From Podaxis mareebaensis (lineage: Eukaryota; Basidiomycota; Agaricomycetes; Agaricales; Agaricaceae): a DNA stretch of 38,641 nucleotides. Below the pieces are notes generated by a model. The model saw only the letters and a program-made list of their open reading frames with translations. It had not been told where the DNA came from and did not search any database. Made by a program: the position numbers and the translations under genes. Below, piece by piece: positions 21,159-33,754 of this stretch (position 1 is the first letter of the stretch; the number at the start of each line of letters is the position of its first letter). The stretch covers positions 1 to 38,641 of the forward strand of contig JAEUWP010000594.1 in the NCBI GenBank assembly GCA_018524725.1, read 5' to 3'.

Positions 21159-22214
21159 TATCATGATATTTTTAGTTAGTTAGTTTTGGTAATTAATTAG
21201 TTTCTTAATTCGCATTTCCCCGGCCATTGGCGGGCCGACGAGTGAGGCTAATTCAACGCCAAGTTATTAGGCAATAGACTCCTCGCATACTTCCAACTCT
21301 CCCTTTCCATCCTTGGTTCTTACTTCCATTACTGCTCTACATCGTCGTCAGTGACGAAGTAACTATCCTGTGTGCCCCCGGAACAGTTCATGCTAGAGAG
21401 GATTGAGGTGTGTCGCCTTGTTCACTCCTACTTCACCCCGGATCTTTGCTTCGTGTAGCCGACAACGCTTGCTGGGTATATGCGCTTCCTTCGCCCCGAA
21501 CGACGCAAATAATGCTATGTGCACTTCCGGGGACTCTGCTGAACGCCATTACCCGGACTGCGCCCAACAGAGCAGGCTGATCAACCCATGATGCACCGTG
21601 GGTGTGGAATCATGGTATCTTTTGCCTCGCCAGGGCCGCTGACAAGGGCCACCAGCCAAAGAAGGCTGATCCAGTCAGTGTCAATGACCCTAACCTGTTC
21701 CGTATTTGCGTCGATACCTGGAACTTTGTCCCTTGTACCCTTACTACTATCGTCATCCGGTGCCCGTGTTCACATATACTCATACTCCGTCTCTATCAAA
21801 GGTCAAAACACACCTGTCTAGATTCTTCATCTTGACTGCCCTTCTCCACTCGTCTGCACCAGCTTCTCACTCCTTTGCTACTCCGGAGTCACCGCGCTTC
21901 AGTGCATATACCCACCCACCATCAATACCACGACGTGTGCTTGATCCCACGAAGCCACTATTGTCGTGCATGACTTCTGCTTGACTTCGCTTTCTTTTTT
22001 TGACCACCCCAACCTTTACTGTCCACGGATCTGTTTCTCAAGCTTACTTCCTTCTCTCTCAAATTAGCTTCCTTGATCTAGGCTTCGCACCCTCGCTTCC
22101 TCGCTGGGTTTTTACGTCCATCATAATTTGCTTCTTCCCGTGCTTCACGCGTTATAATCTCGTCCTCCCCTACGACTAACTTCGCCACTCCTCTCCTCCC
22201 CACCCATCAATACG
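21159..22214. promoter_or_regulatory. Intergenic and leader region of the GATA-factor gene
   Basis: No gene is supported. The last ~400 bp before the ATG at 22215 are pyrimidine-rich, like the leaders elsewhere in the window. No clear upstream ORF or TATA box was assigned. Confidence 0.45.
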
Positions 22215-24848
22215 ATGTCCTCCGACGGAAGATACATGTATCATCACCAACCACCAAATATGAGCAGCTATGATTATAGCTACCCACACCACCAACAGCA
22301 ACAGCCCCCGCATCATCCTCAACACTCGGCGCCTCATCACGCTCCTCCGCCGCCCCCGCCGCCTCCACATGCTTATGACAACCACCCGCCGTCTCATTCC
22401 CATTCTCAACATTCTCAACACCCGCAACATCCACAGTCACATCCCCATTCGCACTCGCAGAGTCATCCCCAGCTAGGACATCCGCCGCTTCGCGCTCCTG
22501 TACCGCGCTCGAGTTCGTCTTCGGCCCATTCGCACTCGCCACATCAACCGAACAGCTCACATCCTCTTCCTCCATCTCACCAACCTCCACCCGTACACCA
22601 ATCACAACATCACCCGCAGCACCCGCCGCCTCCACACCAGCACCAACCACCCCACTCGTACTATAGTGCACCACCTCCACCCCCAGCATCTTCTCACCCA
22701 CCACCTACTGGGTACCCTTCCAGTTCGTATATGTCACAACCACCCCCACCCCCACCTCAACATTCTCACCCCCAGCCCCATCATCCTAATTGGGGCGGCG
22801 AAAATCATTGGGGGAATCAGTTTGCCTATGGCGCTCCCCCTCCATCACATCCCCCCTCCAACGCACCTCCCGATTATGGGTCCGGACCCAGTCGGCCCAC
22901 AACTGGCGCTACTCAAGACAATGTAACGGCTCCTGCGAGCGCAACAGGCGATCATCATAGAGGAAGTTCGGGATATATTCCTCCCCCACAAACCACTCAG
23001 CCTCCTCCGCCTCCGCCACCAACTACCATAGAGCCGAGAAGGATGGACGTAAGGAACGAAATGTCGCGCCTGGATAGCTCACGGATGGACACCCGGATGG
23101 ATGCAAGGGTGGATGCAAGGATAGACCCAAGAATGGATCCGAGAATGGACACAAGGCTGGATACACGGATGGACTCAAGAATGGATGCACGGATGGACTC
23201 AAGAATGGATGCACGGATGGACGCAAGAATAGACACAAGGATGGATACACGAGCGGATGCATCTCGGATGGAACCTACGCGGATGGATCCGCCGAGGGTT
23301 GAAGACCGAGGAATGGCACCTCAACATCCAGCATATCACCATCCACCGCCTAGCGCACATCACCCCCCTCCGCCACTCCAACATCCCCCGCCAACGCCTG
23401 TTTCCTCTGCACCCACGCCTATACCCATTTCTTCATCTTCAACAATTGCAGGCGCAACAACAGCTAAAAACGTCCGGAGAAGGGATTCCCCGATATCACA
23501 TCCTGCACCTCCTCCCCCATCACATCCTCCCGTCCATGCACAACCTCCGGGACCTCCGCCACCATCCGCCCCTGTGACACTGACCAGTCCTCCGGTGTCA
23601 GCTGCCCCAGCGACTGCGGTGTCACCTGGAACGTCAGGGCTAGACTTCTTCAAGGTATGTTGATTCCCTGATTTGTTCACAGGAATGTGACGTTTTTGAG
23701 CTGACCACGACTTCCTATTCTTCTTGTTGCTATGACATTTTTGGGCGTTTGCTTCTTGACATCGACGAAACGGGACTCGCTTGACATGAATCGTCGAACT
23801 CCGGGCATACCTGTTGACCGGTTGGGAAACGTGAACCTGGAACCTTGATGGACCACCGATCTTGGTTGGTTTGGAACGCATTGGTCAATGCCTTGTTCCC
23901 CATACCTTGAATTGGGATGGTGTGGGAATCGGACTTGGTCGATGGGGAAACTAACTTCGCTCGCGCCGGGTCCGATTAATGCGCGTGTGGATCATGCCTT
24001 CACGGCGGAATTTTGCTGCGCTTCGGCTTGGGTTTCCGCTGAATAGCTCGTAGACTCATACAGGGTGATCCTGGACAATGGGGACGTGGTGAAGGGCGGA
24101 GGACAACTTCCATCTGCGGACTTGTTGGAGAAAATGATCCAATGTGCAACCTTTGCATCGCAGATGTTAGAGCAGGCCGCTGGAGGTGGTAGTACGACCT
24201 CGAGCTACTCGTCCCTGAGCGGTGCGAACGGTGTTCCAATGGCGACCACGAAGGGTATAAGAGAGGACATAAAAGAGGGCGTCGTCAACGGGAGTACGAC
24301 GAGCAGCTCGACTGCTACCGCCACCACAGCAACAGCCGCCGCAAACTCAACCGGACCCCCTCCCAAGAAACAGGTGAGAGTGACCGTTAAGACACACCCG
24401 CGTCTCATTTGCTAACAAAGCCCTCGCTAGAAAACCGACGAAGGAAATTCAGGGCAGTCAGAAAACCAAGGTCAGACATGCTTGGGTTGTAACGCTACCT
24501 CAACGCCAGAATGGAGACGTGGGCCCATGGGTAAGGGCGATCTCCTTTTCTGCGAAGGTCCTCATGGTTGCTTATCGCCGGTCGACAGGTCCGCGAACAT
24601 TGTGTAACGCATGCGGATTGGTCTACGCGAAGATGGTACGTGCCTGCCGGCTGCCGACACTGACTTGTATTTCCGACTCAATTCATTGCTGTTCCTAGAT
24701 CAAAAAACGAGTACGAGAGAAGTATAATGCCAATGGCAGACCGAATGGACAAGCTTCTGCCCAACAAAATACCGCCGATGATTCCGACGGAGACAGTGAC
24801 GACGACGGCGGCACTAGTCCATACACAAATGATAGAGGAAACAAGTAA
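22215..24848 (+). CDS. GATA-type zinc-finger transcription factor
   Basis: Five exons (22215-23654, 24047-24373, 24431-24530, 24589-24635, 24699-24848) join in frame to 687 residues. The finger reads CLGCNATSTPEWRRGPMG and PRTLCNACGLVYAK, that is C-x2-C-x18-C-x2-C (Cys606 to Cys631), the fungal type IVb GATA finger. A basic IKKRVREK tail and an acidic C-terminus (DDSDGDSDDDGG) follow. Such factors bind GATA sites; relatives include WC-2 and NsdD/SUB-1, which act in light response and development. No PAS domain is visible, so NsdD/SUB-1 is the closer guess. The N-terminal 270 residues are His/Pro/Ser-rich, then comes an Arg-Met-Asp tandem repeat (about residues 275-360). The segment FFKLVDSYRVILDNGD across the first intron and LLEKMIQCATFASQMLEQ look like an ordered helical domain. 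The first intron is 392 nt, far longer than its neighbours. Confidence 0.85.
23041..23300 (+). repeat. Coding minisatellite, ~12-bp units (Arg-Met-Asp-x)
   Basis: Units such as aggatggacaca and agaatggatgca are repeated about twenty times, encoding RMDA, RMDS, RMDT and variants with Val, Ile or Leu in place of Met. It lies within exon 1 of the GATA-factor gene and keeps its frame. Confidence 0.9.
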
Positions 24849-27800
24849 CGGCAATCTGTTATGGTTGCTCCCCGAGATCGGATTTTTCCATTGTTTTTTC
24901 TCTTGGTGTCGTGATATAATTCTACTATGATTTAACACTAACTTGTCAATTCTTTTGGCTTCGTCCTTCCGGCTTTTCTCCCGTTTTGTGGTGTTTTTGG
25001 CTGTTTTCTGTTGCTGTCCTGATATTGGTCAATTGATTCGCTCTGCTATTTTCTTCTCTGGCCATATACATTGCTCTCAGGTTCCCTGTTTTCTCGCTGA
25101 GGCGCTTCTACGTTTGAGGTATTATCTCAAGAAGACTAGTTTCTGTATAAATACTTGTGTGTTCTAAATCAGTTAACAGGTTGCGACCAATAAGCAGTCT
25201 GTTCGAATACATCGGACTCTCAGGAGTACGAACCACGCATCCTGTGAAGTTTACAATCAAGACAACAAATTGGGATGGGAAAGTAAAAGCCTTATTTCAC
25301 CCCAATTCGCTATCTTGACTTTTTGCCATTGGATAATGAATCCGTAAGATGACGACCAAACTTGAAGAGGAAGACGTTATGTCCGATTGTGCAAGCCCGA
25401 CCTGTCGAGTGCATTCGCGGCTTGCCACAAGGTAACGTCAAGGCCACAAATCCGGACAGTTGGCCGGCCGCATTCCTATGATCTGTTACACCTGCAGGAA
25501 CCTCCCGTTCAGCAAAGACTTCACAGTTTCGTGGAGCAGCTATGAGAGGCCTTATTCCATGTGCCCAAGGAAATAAACCACGTCAATAGACGGACCCTGT
25601 TTGCACGCCATTTCCTGAAGGACAAGTCCGGCGTTTTGGAAGTTTCCGTGAGCTTCCATACATCACACGAATTCATTCATGGGAGCCTAATAAGCTGAGG
25701 CGAGCTTCCACCTCGGAAACGAGGCATCTCTTCTTTTCGGGCCTAAATCTGCGGAAGTCGGCATCTGATATAGAAGCAGTAATTTCGAGACATACGTACT
25801 CGTCGGATGGACGGTTTCTTAGAATGGCTTGATTCCCCAAAGTCATTTACGCCGAGTCCCAACGTTGTAAACCTTCACATCAAACGGGATCCACGCCAGC
25901 CTGATGCATGATGGGAGACTAATTTTGTCGGGTCTGAAAGTGAGTTAACCAATCGGAACGTATGGATGTTTGTTACCTAAGGGGACTTACAGCACACCAG
26001 TACCCGAATTGCTTTAATCCCTGTGCTTTCAGTATATTTTTATATGACCGTGTGGATCCTCGTTTATGGGGTTGCATCACGATGAGGATGATTCGTCCTG
26101 GGAATCCAATGTTTCTTTCCTCTTCTGGCAACTAAAGTATTCTTGAACACGGTGTCAAGTTTCTGCTCCCACTCCATGCCCACTGGAAGACTCGCCGGGG
26201 CGATAACTCAGAGCCCCTGATTTATGGAACCCTGAGCGTGTGCAAACGCCTGGGTATGTCAAATCCCTTTTACGTCTTTTCGTAATAAAAGCTTACCCTA
26301 GGTCCGACGTAAGGGACATATCACCAGTTATTTATTACCTGATGGTGGCGAAAGTCGCCCATTCCATCAATCCATCAAAACGCGTGGCACCAATACGAAT
26401 AGGGGTCTTGTCGCATTCCAAGTCCTGAGCCCATCTCTCCTCGGCCGGTAAGTCAGATCGGCTGTCGGCCTCAGTTGAGGTTTTACTTGTAGCTCATAAT
26501 CACGGAATGAATGCGAGCGCTCACACAGGAGGAGGATTGAGCGCATGAAGCGTACTCAGGACGTCCCTGCTGGTGATGGTTCTTTGCACCCGAGTCCCTT
26601 GATCATGATCCTGTCGTCGAGGGGAAAAGGGCTCAATGAGCTAAGTATGACGACAACACGATGATGTCAAGCCCCTTATAGATTGCCAAGTTCAAGATCA
26701 GAACTAGAACTTTCCGAACCCAATGGGTAAAGCTGGAGTTCGATTGTTGCAAATCACCCAGTTGCAACAGAAATGGTGTAACATGCTTTCGCATAGATCA
26801 ATCAGAACGTTGCATCAGCTACTATGCTATCCGGTGGGACCACAGCATCCTTACCGCGTATGAATAAAGAACAGGAAGTCATCGAGTCGTGTCACAAGGT
26901 TGCCGTTAAAGGATAAACTGGCCCTCGATCCACCGTCTTCCGCCGGTCGTTCAGTAATCACGTTTTGTATGACGGTACCCATCCACATTCCTGGAGGATT
27001 GTTGTTTGAGTTTGGAATCCACGAGGGTAGTTATGAGTCGTTCCACCGAGGTCGACGGTACAAGCTTTTATACAGGTATGGCCACTCCAAACGAACACTT
27101 CCACGCCTCCCCCTATGTAGTCCTGTAGAGGTCCGGGTGCTGGGAAGAGTTTCAGGATTAAGGTTCCTAAAAGAAAAGAAGTCCTTGGCGGCGGACACTA
27201 AGCCATTGCACCTGAAGGACTTTCAGGGAAACATGGTCAGTTCGGGCAGCAACCGACAACTCACGACTGACATAATGGAAAAGCGATAGCGCACGTCTTC
27301 AGAGAAGCAAGTAATGCGGGACAAGAGTGCCGGTTGGTTGACGGGCGTGTGAGTAGACTGGATAGGGGTGAGGAATTAAAGCGCCATGAGAACCGGGGAG
27401 AGCTCAGCGCTCAGGCAGGAACATGTATCGTCAGGGTATAGATATACATGTGCTTATGCTCAAGTCCTTGGGTGAGGTGTACCAGTTGTCTTTGCTGGTA
27501 GGCGAGAACCCCTTCAATGATGAGGGAGGATTGCTACGACCATGCACCATAGCGAGGTGGGGCGTTATACGGTTGTAAGCGCGGGTACGGAGGGAAGGGG
27601 TGGCAAGCCGAGAAGTTCACAATCTTCTTATTTGATCCATTTGGCCTTTTTATTTGCTATTTATTGTGACGTCACTCTCTTTTACGGCCTGTAACTTTTG
27701 AGTACTTAATATTGATGAGGTTGGTGCCCGCTGGATGTCTACTACAAGCGCCGGTCTTCCAGCCGCACTCAAAGTCCATGCTTTAGGCTCATGGGCCGAG

Positions 27801-28899
27801 CGAGCTCGCCTCTATCACTGGGATCTAGCGCGTCGGCGACGTACCGTCCGAGCTAAGACAGGTTCACCAATCAATCTGAGTACTATACTCGAATTCCCCT
27901 TCGAGTATGAGGTCCTTCATGTGAATGACTCCTAAGGAAAAGCTGTTGTCGTACCAATTTCTGGGGTCGTACAACCTACGCTGCATCTCTACACAAAACG
28001 GGCCATAAATATTGGCTATCATAACTCTTCAAGCAGACTTTGCGCTTGTATCTATGATGAGCAATTCTGAAACACTCGGTTTCACCTTTCCCTTGAGCTC
28101 GCATGTGAAGCACAATAGGAAATTGGGGAACCGGAATGTCCACGGCTTTGGGCATCACATATAATCAACGATACATCCGTCAATTTATCAATACCGACTT
28201 TCGTTCCATCTTTCGAGGTCTCTTCGCTCCATCACCGGGCCATTCGACGACACATCAGAGCAAAGTAACCATCCTCTTCCGCCCTCAAGCATAACAGCTA
28301 CAGTTCCAAAAACATCACCGCCAGGATTCCCTCGAGATCGCTCAGAAATGTATCTGCAGCGGAGAAAATACTGCAACGGAGGAAACATCTTTGATATTCC
28401 ATCTCTCGAAAGGCGAGGCATGCTTTCCGGGACCAACCACGTTACACCGAAACGCTATAGTAAAAAAAAAACTCAAAGAACAAAGGAGCCGCAAGTCACT
28501 TATCATTTACCTTGCGAAAAAAAAGCAACAACCACTAGCGCACGTCTCCGTTTCTGCCGCAGTTACAGGTAAATACAGCTGCACTTGGAAAACCCCAAGA
28601 TCTATCAGGGGCTGAATTACATAATTCATTTACAACTACGACGAACTGCGACGACAAAGACAAATGATATTACAATCCGAGTCCTAAAGAAAAAATAACA
28701 CGGACAATCAATCCAACGAATACAGCCACTAACCAAATTAACATCGCACGACACCACAATGAGAATAAAAACTGAATCAACCTCGAGAATCACGCCAGAA
28801 AAGGCGTACATATAAGAAAGAGCAAAGCAGAATAAACTAAATATCTCGAAATCAGAATCCATACCATCCAATAAACCGCAAAAACAGACATCGCCATAA
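24849..28899. other. Gene-poor stretch of about 4 kb
   Basis: No frame here shows a recognised motif or consistent splice structure. The longest, 129 codons from 26900 on the plus strand and 66 codons from the ATG at 27735, look like chance frames. CpG content is normal, so it is not the same class of sequence as 1-4838. A palindrome gtgacgtcac lies at 27666-27675. The right end is the 3' flank of the SPT20 gene. No RNA gene was recognised. Confidence 0.5.
27666..27675. promoter_or_regulatory. CRE-like palindrome
   Basis: The 10-bp palindrome gtgacgtcac contains TGACGTCA, the site bound by ATF/CREB-type bZIP factors. No convincing gene starts just downstream, so its function is doubtful. Confidence 0.3.
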
Positions 28900-31834
28900 T
28901 CACCGACCCACCATCCCTCCAGGTCCAGCAGCCTTCCCCATAGCCATCGCCGCCGCCATCTGCTGCTGCTGCTTCTGAGCCTGTTGCGCCTGTTGTTGCT
29001 GAACCTGTTGCTGTTGCGCCTGCGCCTGTTGTCCACCCTGTGCCGCCGCCGCCGTATTCGCCATCATCCCATTCTGCCCATTTACCATCATCCCCTGTCC
29101 CATCCCACCCCACCCATACTGCGGCATCCCCTGCATACCATACCCCATCCTCATCTGCATATAATACTGGTGTGCAGCCGCATTCGCATTTGCAGTCGCA
29201 GGCGTCCCGCCATGCCCTTGTTGGCCTTGACCTTGTTGCGGGATTTGAGGTTTAACTTGTCCTTGTTGTCCTTGCGCCGCCTGAGCCTGAGCCTGTTGCT
29301 GTTGCTGTTGTTGCTGTTGTTGCTGCTGCTGCTGCTGTTGTTGCTGTTGCTGTTGCTGCTGAGCTTGCATATGCGCTTGAGCCTGAATCTGCTGCTGAGC
29401 CTGCAACTGCTTCAACTGCTCCGGATTCATCCCAGCTGCCTGAGCCTGCCTCAACTGATATTGATGTAAAATCGCCATCTGCTGAGCCGTATACTGCTGC
29501 ATCCCAGGCATACCCCTCCCCGCAGCGGCGGCAGCAGCCTGCAACTGCTGCTGATTTGCAACCATCGGACTCGCCCTCGCCCCCGCTTGACCCTGCTGCT
29601 GCTGCCCACCCCCAGGAATCTGTTGATTCGTCGCAGGCGTCGGCGCACGTCCAGCCTTAGCCATAAGCTGTCGCTGGAATTGTTGCAAATAAAGTAACTG
29701 TTGCTGTTGTGTTGTAGTATGTCCTTGTCCAGCTGATGGTTGGATATTCGTAGTCGCAGCAGTAGGTTGCTGTTGTTGTTGCTGTGGGCCTTGTTGGCCA
29801 GCAGCGCCTCCCGCTGCATTTGCAGCATTTTGTGAAGCGGCAGCAGCAGCTTTCAGACGTGCCAGAACAGCCGGTTGGTTCAACAAATGCTGAGGAATTT
29901 GGCCTTGATAGCCGGCCATGATAGGATGTTGCATCGAGGGCTGTGGTTGTTGTGGTTGCGGTGTCGGAGCGCTTTGTGCTGAAGGTTTGGGGGATTGGGC
30001 GTAGTGCTGCGGCGTCGCAGCTTGAGTGGGTATAGGTGTAGGTTGATGTGGTAGTTGCGGTGTTCGTTGAATTTGTTGAGGGTGATGTTGAGGACTTGTT
30101 TGTGGGTGGGACATGGGTTGTTGAGGTTGCGATGGGGGACGATGTTGAGGCATTGAAACTGGGGAATGATGCTGAATGGGGGAGGGCGCTGCTTGTTGGG
30201 GTTGTAAATGCGGTTGATGTTGTTGTATGGGTATCGGTGTTTGGGATGGTCGTGCAGGTTGAGCCTGAGATGGCGGTCGAGGCGGCTGCTGTGGTGGTTG
30301 GAGGTGATGCTGTACTTGGGGGTGTGGTGGAGGCGGCTGAGGGTGATTTTGGTGAGGGACGTGTTGTTGGGGAGCGGTTTGAGGCACGGGTTGCGGTGGG
30401 TGGGGCGGGGGAGATGCATGAGATTGGGGTTGTTGAGATTGCGGGATCGCTTGTGGTTGTGCATGGGGATAAGGTTGCTGAGGAAGCTGTGGAGGTCGTG
30501 CCTGGGTCTGAGGAAGTTGTTGTGCATGCTGCGCGGGCGTCGCTGTCCGTTTGGCTGCATCGGTAGTAGCTTGGACATTCGGGTACGCTTGAGGCTGCAT
30601 CGGCGGGGGTACGGTCGCGGGGGCAGGAGGATTCATCTGAGGATGTTGATGGATGAACTGATTGGTGACAGGTTGAGACGGCGGCATAGGTGTATGAGAG
30701 CCGTTGGCTCGTGTATAGGCAGTTGCGGCATATGGAACCTGGGGAGTCGCAGCTTTGGTCTGCTGGGGAGTTGGAGCCTTCTTTTCTGCAGTGGAAGCGA
30801 CGGGTGGGGATGCAGCCTTGGGTTGTGGAGGGGGTACCGGAGTCGTAGACGGTACCGTCGGTGGTTGTGGTTGTGGTGGCGGTTGTGCCTGTGGCTGCGG
30901 CTGTGGTTGCGACTGGTTCATGTATTGTGCTTGGGCTGCAGGGGCTGGCGTTTGGGTCTTGGAACGGCCCCGCTCCAACATCGTGTCCAAGAGACGGTAA
31001 CTGGTTGAACTGAATTAGTAGCTTCACTTTCAGAGGGCACAATGAGACCTACTTCGGGTTGTGTAGTTTGGGTCGCGTAGGGTTGCCGAATGCCATGATC
31101 TTTGCCCTGCGTGATTTCTCGTTCTCATCCTCCTCTGGTTCGAGAACAACAGCCTTGCGCTTAAGCGAATTGGGCACGGTTGGGGTAGTGACTCGGAGAA
31201 CATGGTTGGCGACACGGGTAAGGTGGGGGTCGGGGTCGAGACACAAGGGAGGTGCAGTGGCAAGCTGCAAGGCGGTGAGCAGGACGGCAGAATAAAAGAA
31301 AGGATGGCGCACCAAGATCTTGGACTCTATTTCGAGCGCGTCGAGATCGGTCCACTTTGCACCATACTTCTGATTGAGAGCACAAATGTCTGCCCAAAGA
31401 GTTTCTGAGTTTGGATGGAGGACGACACGGGTACGCTCTGGTTTCTCTGGGGCAGGTTCCTTGCCGCGTTGGGGTCGATAGTCGAGAAGCTCGACAATCA
31501 TACAACCTGGATAAAAGGTGAGGATGGAGGAGGCATAGGGGAGGGGGACTTACCATCATAGAATGGGACCCTTGCATCGTCAAAGAGACCAAGAAAGTCG
31601 ACTGGGATGCGATGAGCGCGTATGTCATCGAGAATGCACTGTGGGGTAAGAGTGAGCTGGTGCGGAGATTCACATGGAAATGAGCCGGACCGCAGTCTGG
31701 TTGTGGTAAAGGAACTTTGAGCCGTTGTTGAGGACCCAGTGCTCTGGGTAGAGGTGGACAGTGAAAGACGGCGGTTGGCTGTCTGTCCGAGCCAGCAGAT
31801 CCTCCACAGCTCGAGTCCGGTTGCAGCCTGCCAT
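28900..31834 (-). CDS. SPT20: SAGA complex subunit Spt20
   Basis: Four exons (31834-31691, 31638-31554, 31506-31053, 31000-28900) join in frame to 927 residues with introns of 52, 47 and 52 nt. Spt20 is a structural subunit of the SAGA histone acetyltransferase coactivator in the nucleus. The Spt20 domain is seen as VHLYPEHWVLNNGSKFLYHN, LDDIRAHRIPVDFL, FYDGCMIVELLDYR (residues ~74-87), and the end of the conserved part is PTRPKLHNPNYRLLDTMLER, where the last intron (branch site ctaat) interrupts Asn228. The remaining ~690 residues are a Gln/Pro/His/Ala-rich tail with a run of about 23 Gln. Fungal Spt20 proteins commonly have such a tail but its length varies. The gene is divergent from HGH1 with 111 bp between start codons. 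The ATG at 31834 is the first in frame. Confidence 0.92.
29293..29361 (-). repeat. Poly-glutamine tract in SPT20
   Basis: About 23 consecutive CAG/CAA codons (read on the minus strand) encode poly-Gln. The mix of CAG and CAA makes it less prone to slippage than a pure CAG run. Confidence 0.9.
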
Positions 31835-31945
31835 CGTCGCGACTCAATCCCGCCACCGCTTAAACTCACCACTTACCACCTGCTGACTAAGCACTAACTA
31901 GACATTGTCATCACGTGGAAGGATAAGATAACTCTCCGTACCTCC
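31835..31945. promoter_or_regulatory. Divergent SPT20/HGH1 promoter with CACGTG
   Basis: The 111 bp between the two start codons contain the palindromic E-box CACGTG at 31912-31917, 29 bp upstream of the HGH1 ATG. Such sites bind bHLH factors. Shared control of the two genes is an inference. Confidence 0.45.
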
Positions 31946-33754
31946 ATGGAAGCCCAGTTGCGCGAAGTATGTACCCCTCTGCTCGACCTGAGTCGCGCTC
32001 ACACATATCCAGCTCGTTCCATTTTTGCGTGATCGCAACCCCCAAGTCCGCGCGCTTGCCCTAGAGAACCTCGTACCCCAGACACCCAAGGGTTCTCCCT
32101 ACCGAAATATCTTTTTCAGTGGACTCGGCGGCGGAGGCCTCCAGAAGCAAAAGGAAAATGACGTCGTGCGCGACTTGAAGGTCTTGTGTAGAGATCAATC
32201 GGTACGCCCCAGTTATTACAAACGATCTCTTCTCATACCCCGGTAGAATGTCGCGCACGATGCATTTCGTGCCCTCGTCAATCTCTCAGACTCTCCCCTC
32301 CTCATATCTCCACTCTCCGAAGCCTCCTTTGTCAACTTTCTCGTGTCATATATCATAGTATGTGCCTTGGCACTTTACAAACAAATCACCATTCAAAAGA
32401 TCCCAGAACCCGCACTCCATCCTCGCAGACCTCGCATCCATGCTCCTCTCCAATCTAACCACATCTTCGGCCGCATGCTCCATCCTCCTCTCTCTCAAAG
32501 TCGCTGTCATCCCAGACTCCCGCCTGCCAAACGGTGTTTATACCGTGGACTCGAGATCTGCGTCCTGTCCTGCTCCCGTCCCATATCCTTCTGGCGAACC
32601 TCAACAAGTTCCTGCTCTCCCCCTTCTCGTGGATGCCTTCGTCCAAGGAGCCACAATTGGTGATATCAAGGACCTCTCAAAACGCCAACGGAAAGGAGAA
32701 TTACATTTCTTGGCTAACGTATTCGCCAACCTCACCGTCGTATGTATTTTTTGTCCCTCCCGCATGCAACTCAACATCTGACCAAGTCCACTAGTCACCT
32801 ATCGGTCGTAACTACTTCCTCTCTCCACAACCGACAAATGTTCTGAAACCAGAAGAGAATATGTGCTATCCTCTAGGCAGGATCGTACCCTTTACGGAAC
32901 ACAAGGACAAAATCCGAAGAAGCGGTGTCGCTTTCACAATCAAGTATGCATACAACTCTATCTAATCTTATCGCACCTAACATTCCCTCAACGTACCTGT
33001 AGAAATTGCGCCTTCCTCGCGACAGGCCACAAGGCCATCCTCAGCCCCGAATCCGAGCTGGTATCGGTTTCGCCATCTCCTACCACAGCACCAGGAATCG
33101 ACGCGTTACCTTACCTGCTCCTGCCTCTCGCAGGACCAGAGGAATTCGATCTCGAGGTACGCTCCTTCATCGAGAAGATTAAATTCACATTGACAGTGAC
33201 TTCCTTCTCCTAGGACCAAGAAAAACTTCTTGAACCGCTCCAATTCCTCCCACCCGACAAAAAACGTGAAGAAGACCCAACAATCCGACTCACGCATATC
33301 GAAACTCTACTCCTCCTCTGTCATACTCGTTGGGGCAGGGACTACCTTCGCAATCATGGAGTCTACGAAATTATCCGGGCTGCGCACGAACACGAATCTG
33401 TCGAGAAGGTCTGCATCTGATCCCTACCCATCCATCCACATCATCCCTAGACCCTTCGTAGAATGATAATATTAACATATTTATTATTAGGTGTCCGAAC
33501 ACGTCGAACGATTAGTCCAACTCATCAAGGGCGATGAGCCGAGTAAACCGTTACCCGAGGGTGGGGATATCGCTGCGCTTGAGATTGACGAGAAGGACAT
33601 GGATGTGAATAAGCCATCGTATTTTGCGCCTGTTACTGGTGCTGGTGCTGCTTTGGCTCAAGCGGCGAACCAGAGCCAGGGTGTGAAGGTGGAGCAGAAG
33701 CAGGTGGTGGTCGATGAGGAGGATGATGAGGATGATAGGATTGAGGAGGTGTAG
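31946..33754 (+). CDS. HGH1: HGH1, ARM-repeat chaperone adaptor for eEF2 folding
   Basis: Eight exons (31946-31966, 32013-32201, 32247-32357, 32407-32739, 32795-32943, 33003-33156, 33214-33408, 33491-33754) join in frame to 471 residues, with introns of 45-82 nt. Hgh1 is a cytosolic ARM-repeat protein that in yeast recruits Hsp90 and the TRiC chaperonin to newly made elongation factor 2. Family features in order are LVPFLRDRNPQVRALALENL at the first ARM repeat, NVAHDAFRALVNLSDSP, LADLASMLLSNLT, HFLANVFANLTV, GRNYFL, VAFTIKNCAFLATGHK and, in the C-terminal domain, LLLLCHTRWGRDYLR (Arg365) followed by GVYEIIRAAHEHE. The C-terminal ~90 residues are acidic and end in DEEDDEDDRIEEV. The first exon codes for only seven residues (MEAQLRE); it is supported by a gtatgt donor and a tatccag acceptor in phase 0. 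Confidence 0.93.

Noticed and set aside
22207..22704. 165-codon minus-strand frame opposite the GATA-factor N-terminus
   Set aside because: Val/Gly/Ala-rich antisense of the His/Pro-rich coding repeat; no independent signal.
25190..25270. Segment with ttcgaat that resembles a tRNA T-arm
   Set aside because: No acceptor stem, D-arm or anticodon arm could be drawn around it.
26900..27289. 129-codon plus-strand frame
   Set aside because: No motif, uneven composition and no neighbouring exon; treated as chance in the gene-poor stretch.
29657..31042. Long open frame on the minus strand, offset from the SPT20 frame, and long plus-strand frames at 30208-31008
   Set aside because: They are shadows of the Gln/Pro-rich SPT20 tail, where repetitive CAG/CCA-type codons leave other frames open. 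They have no motifs.
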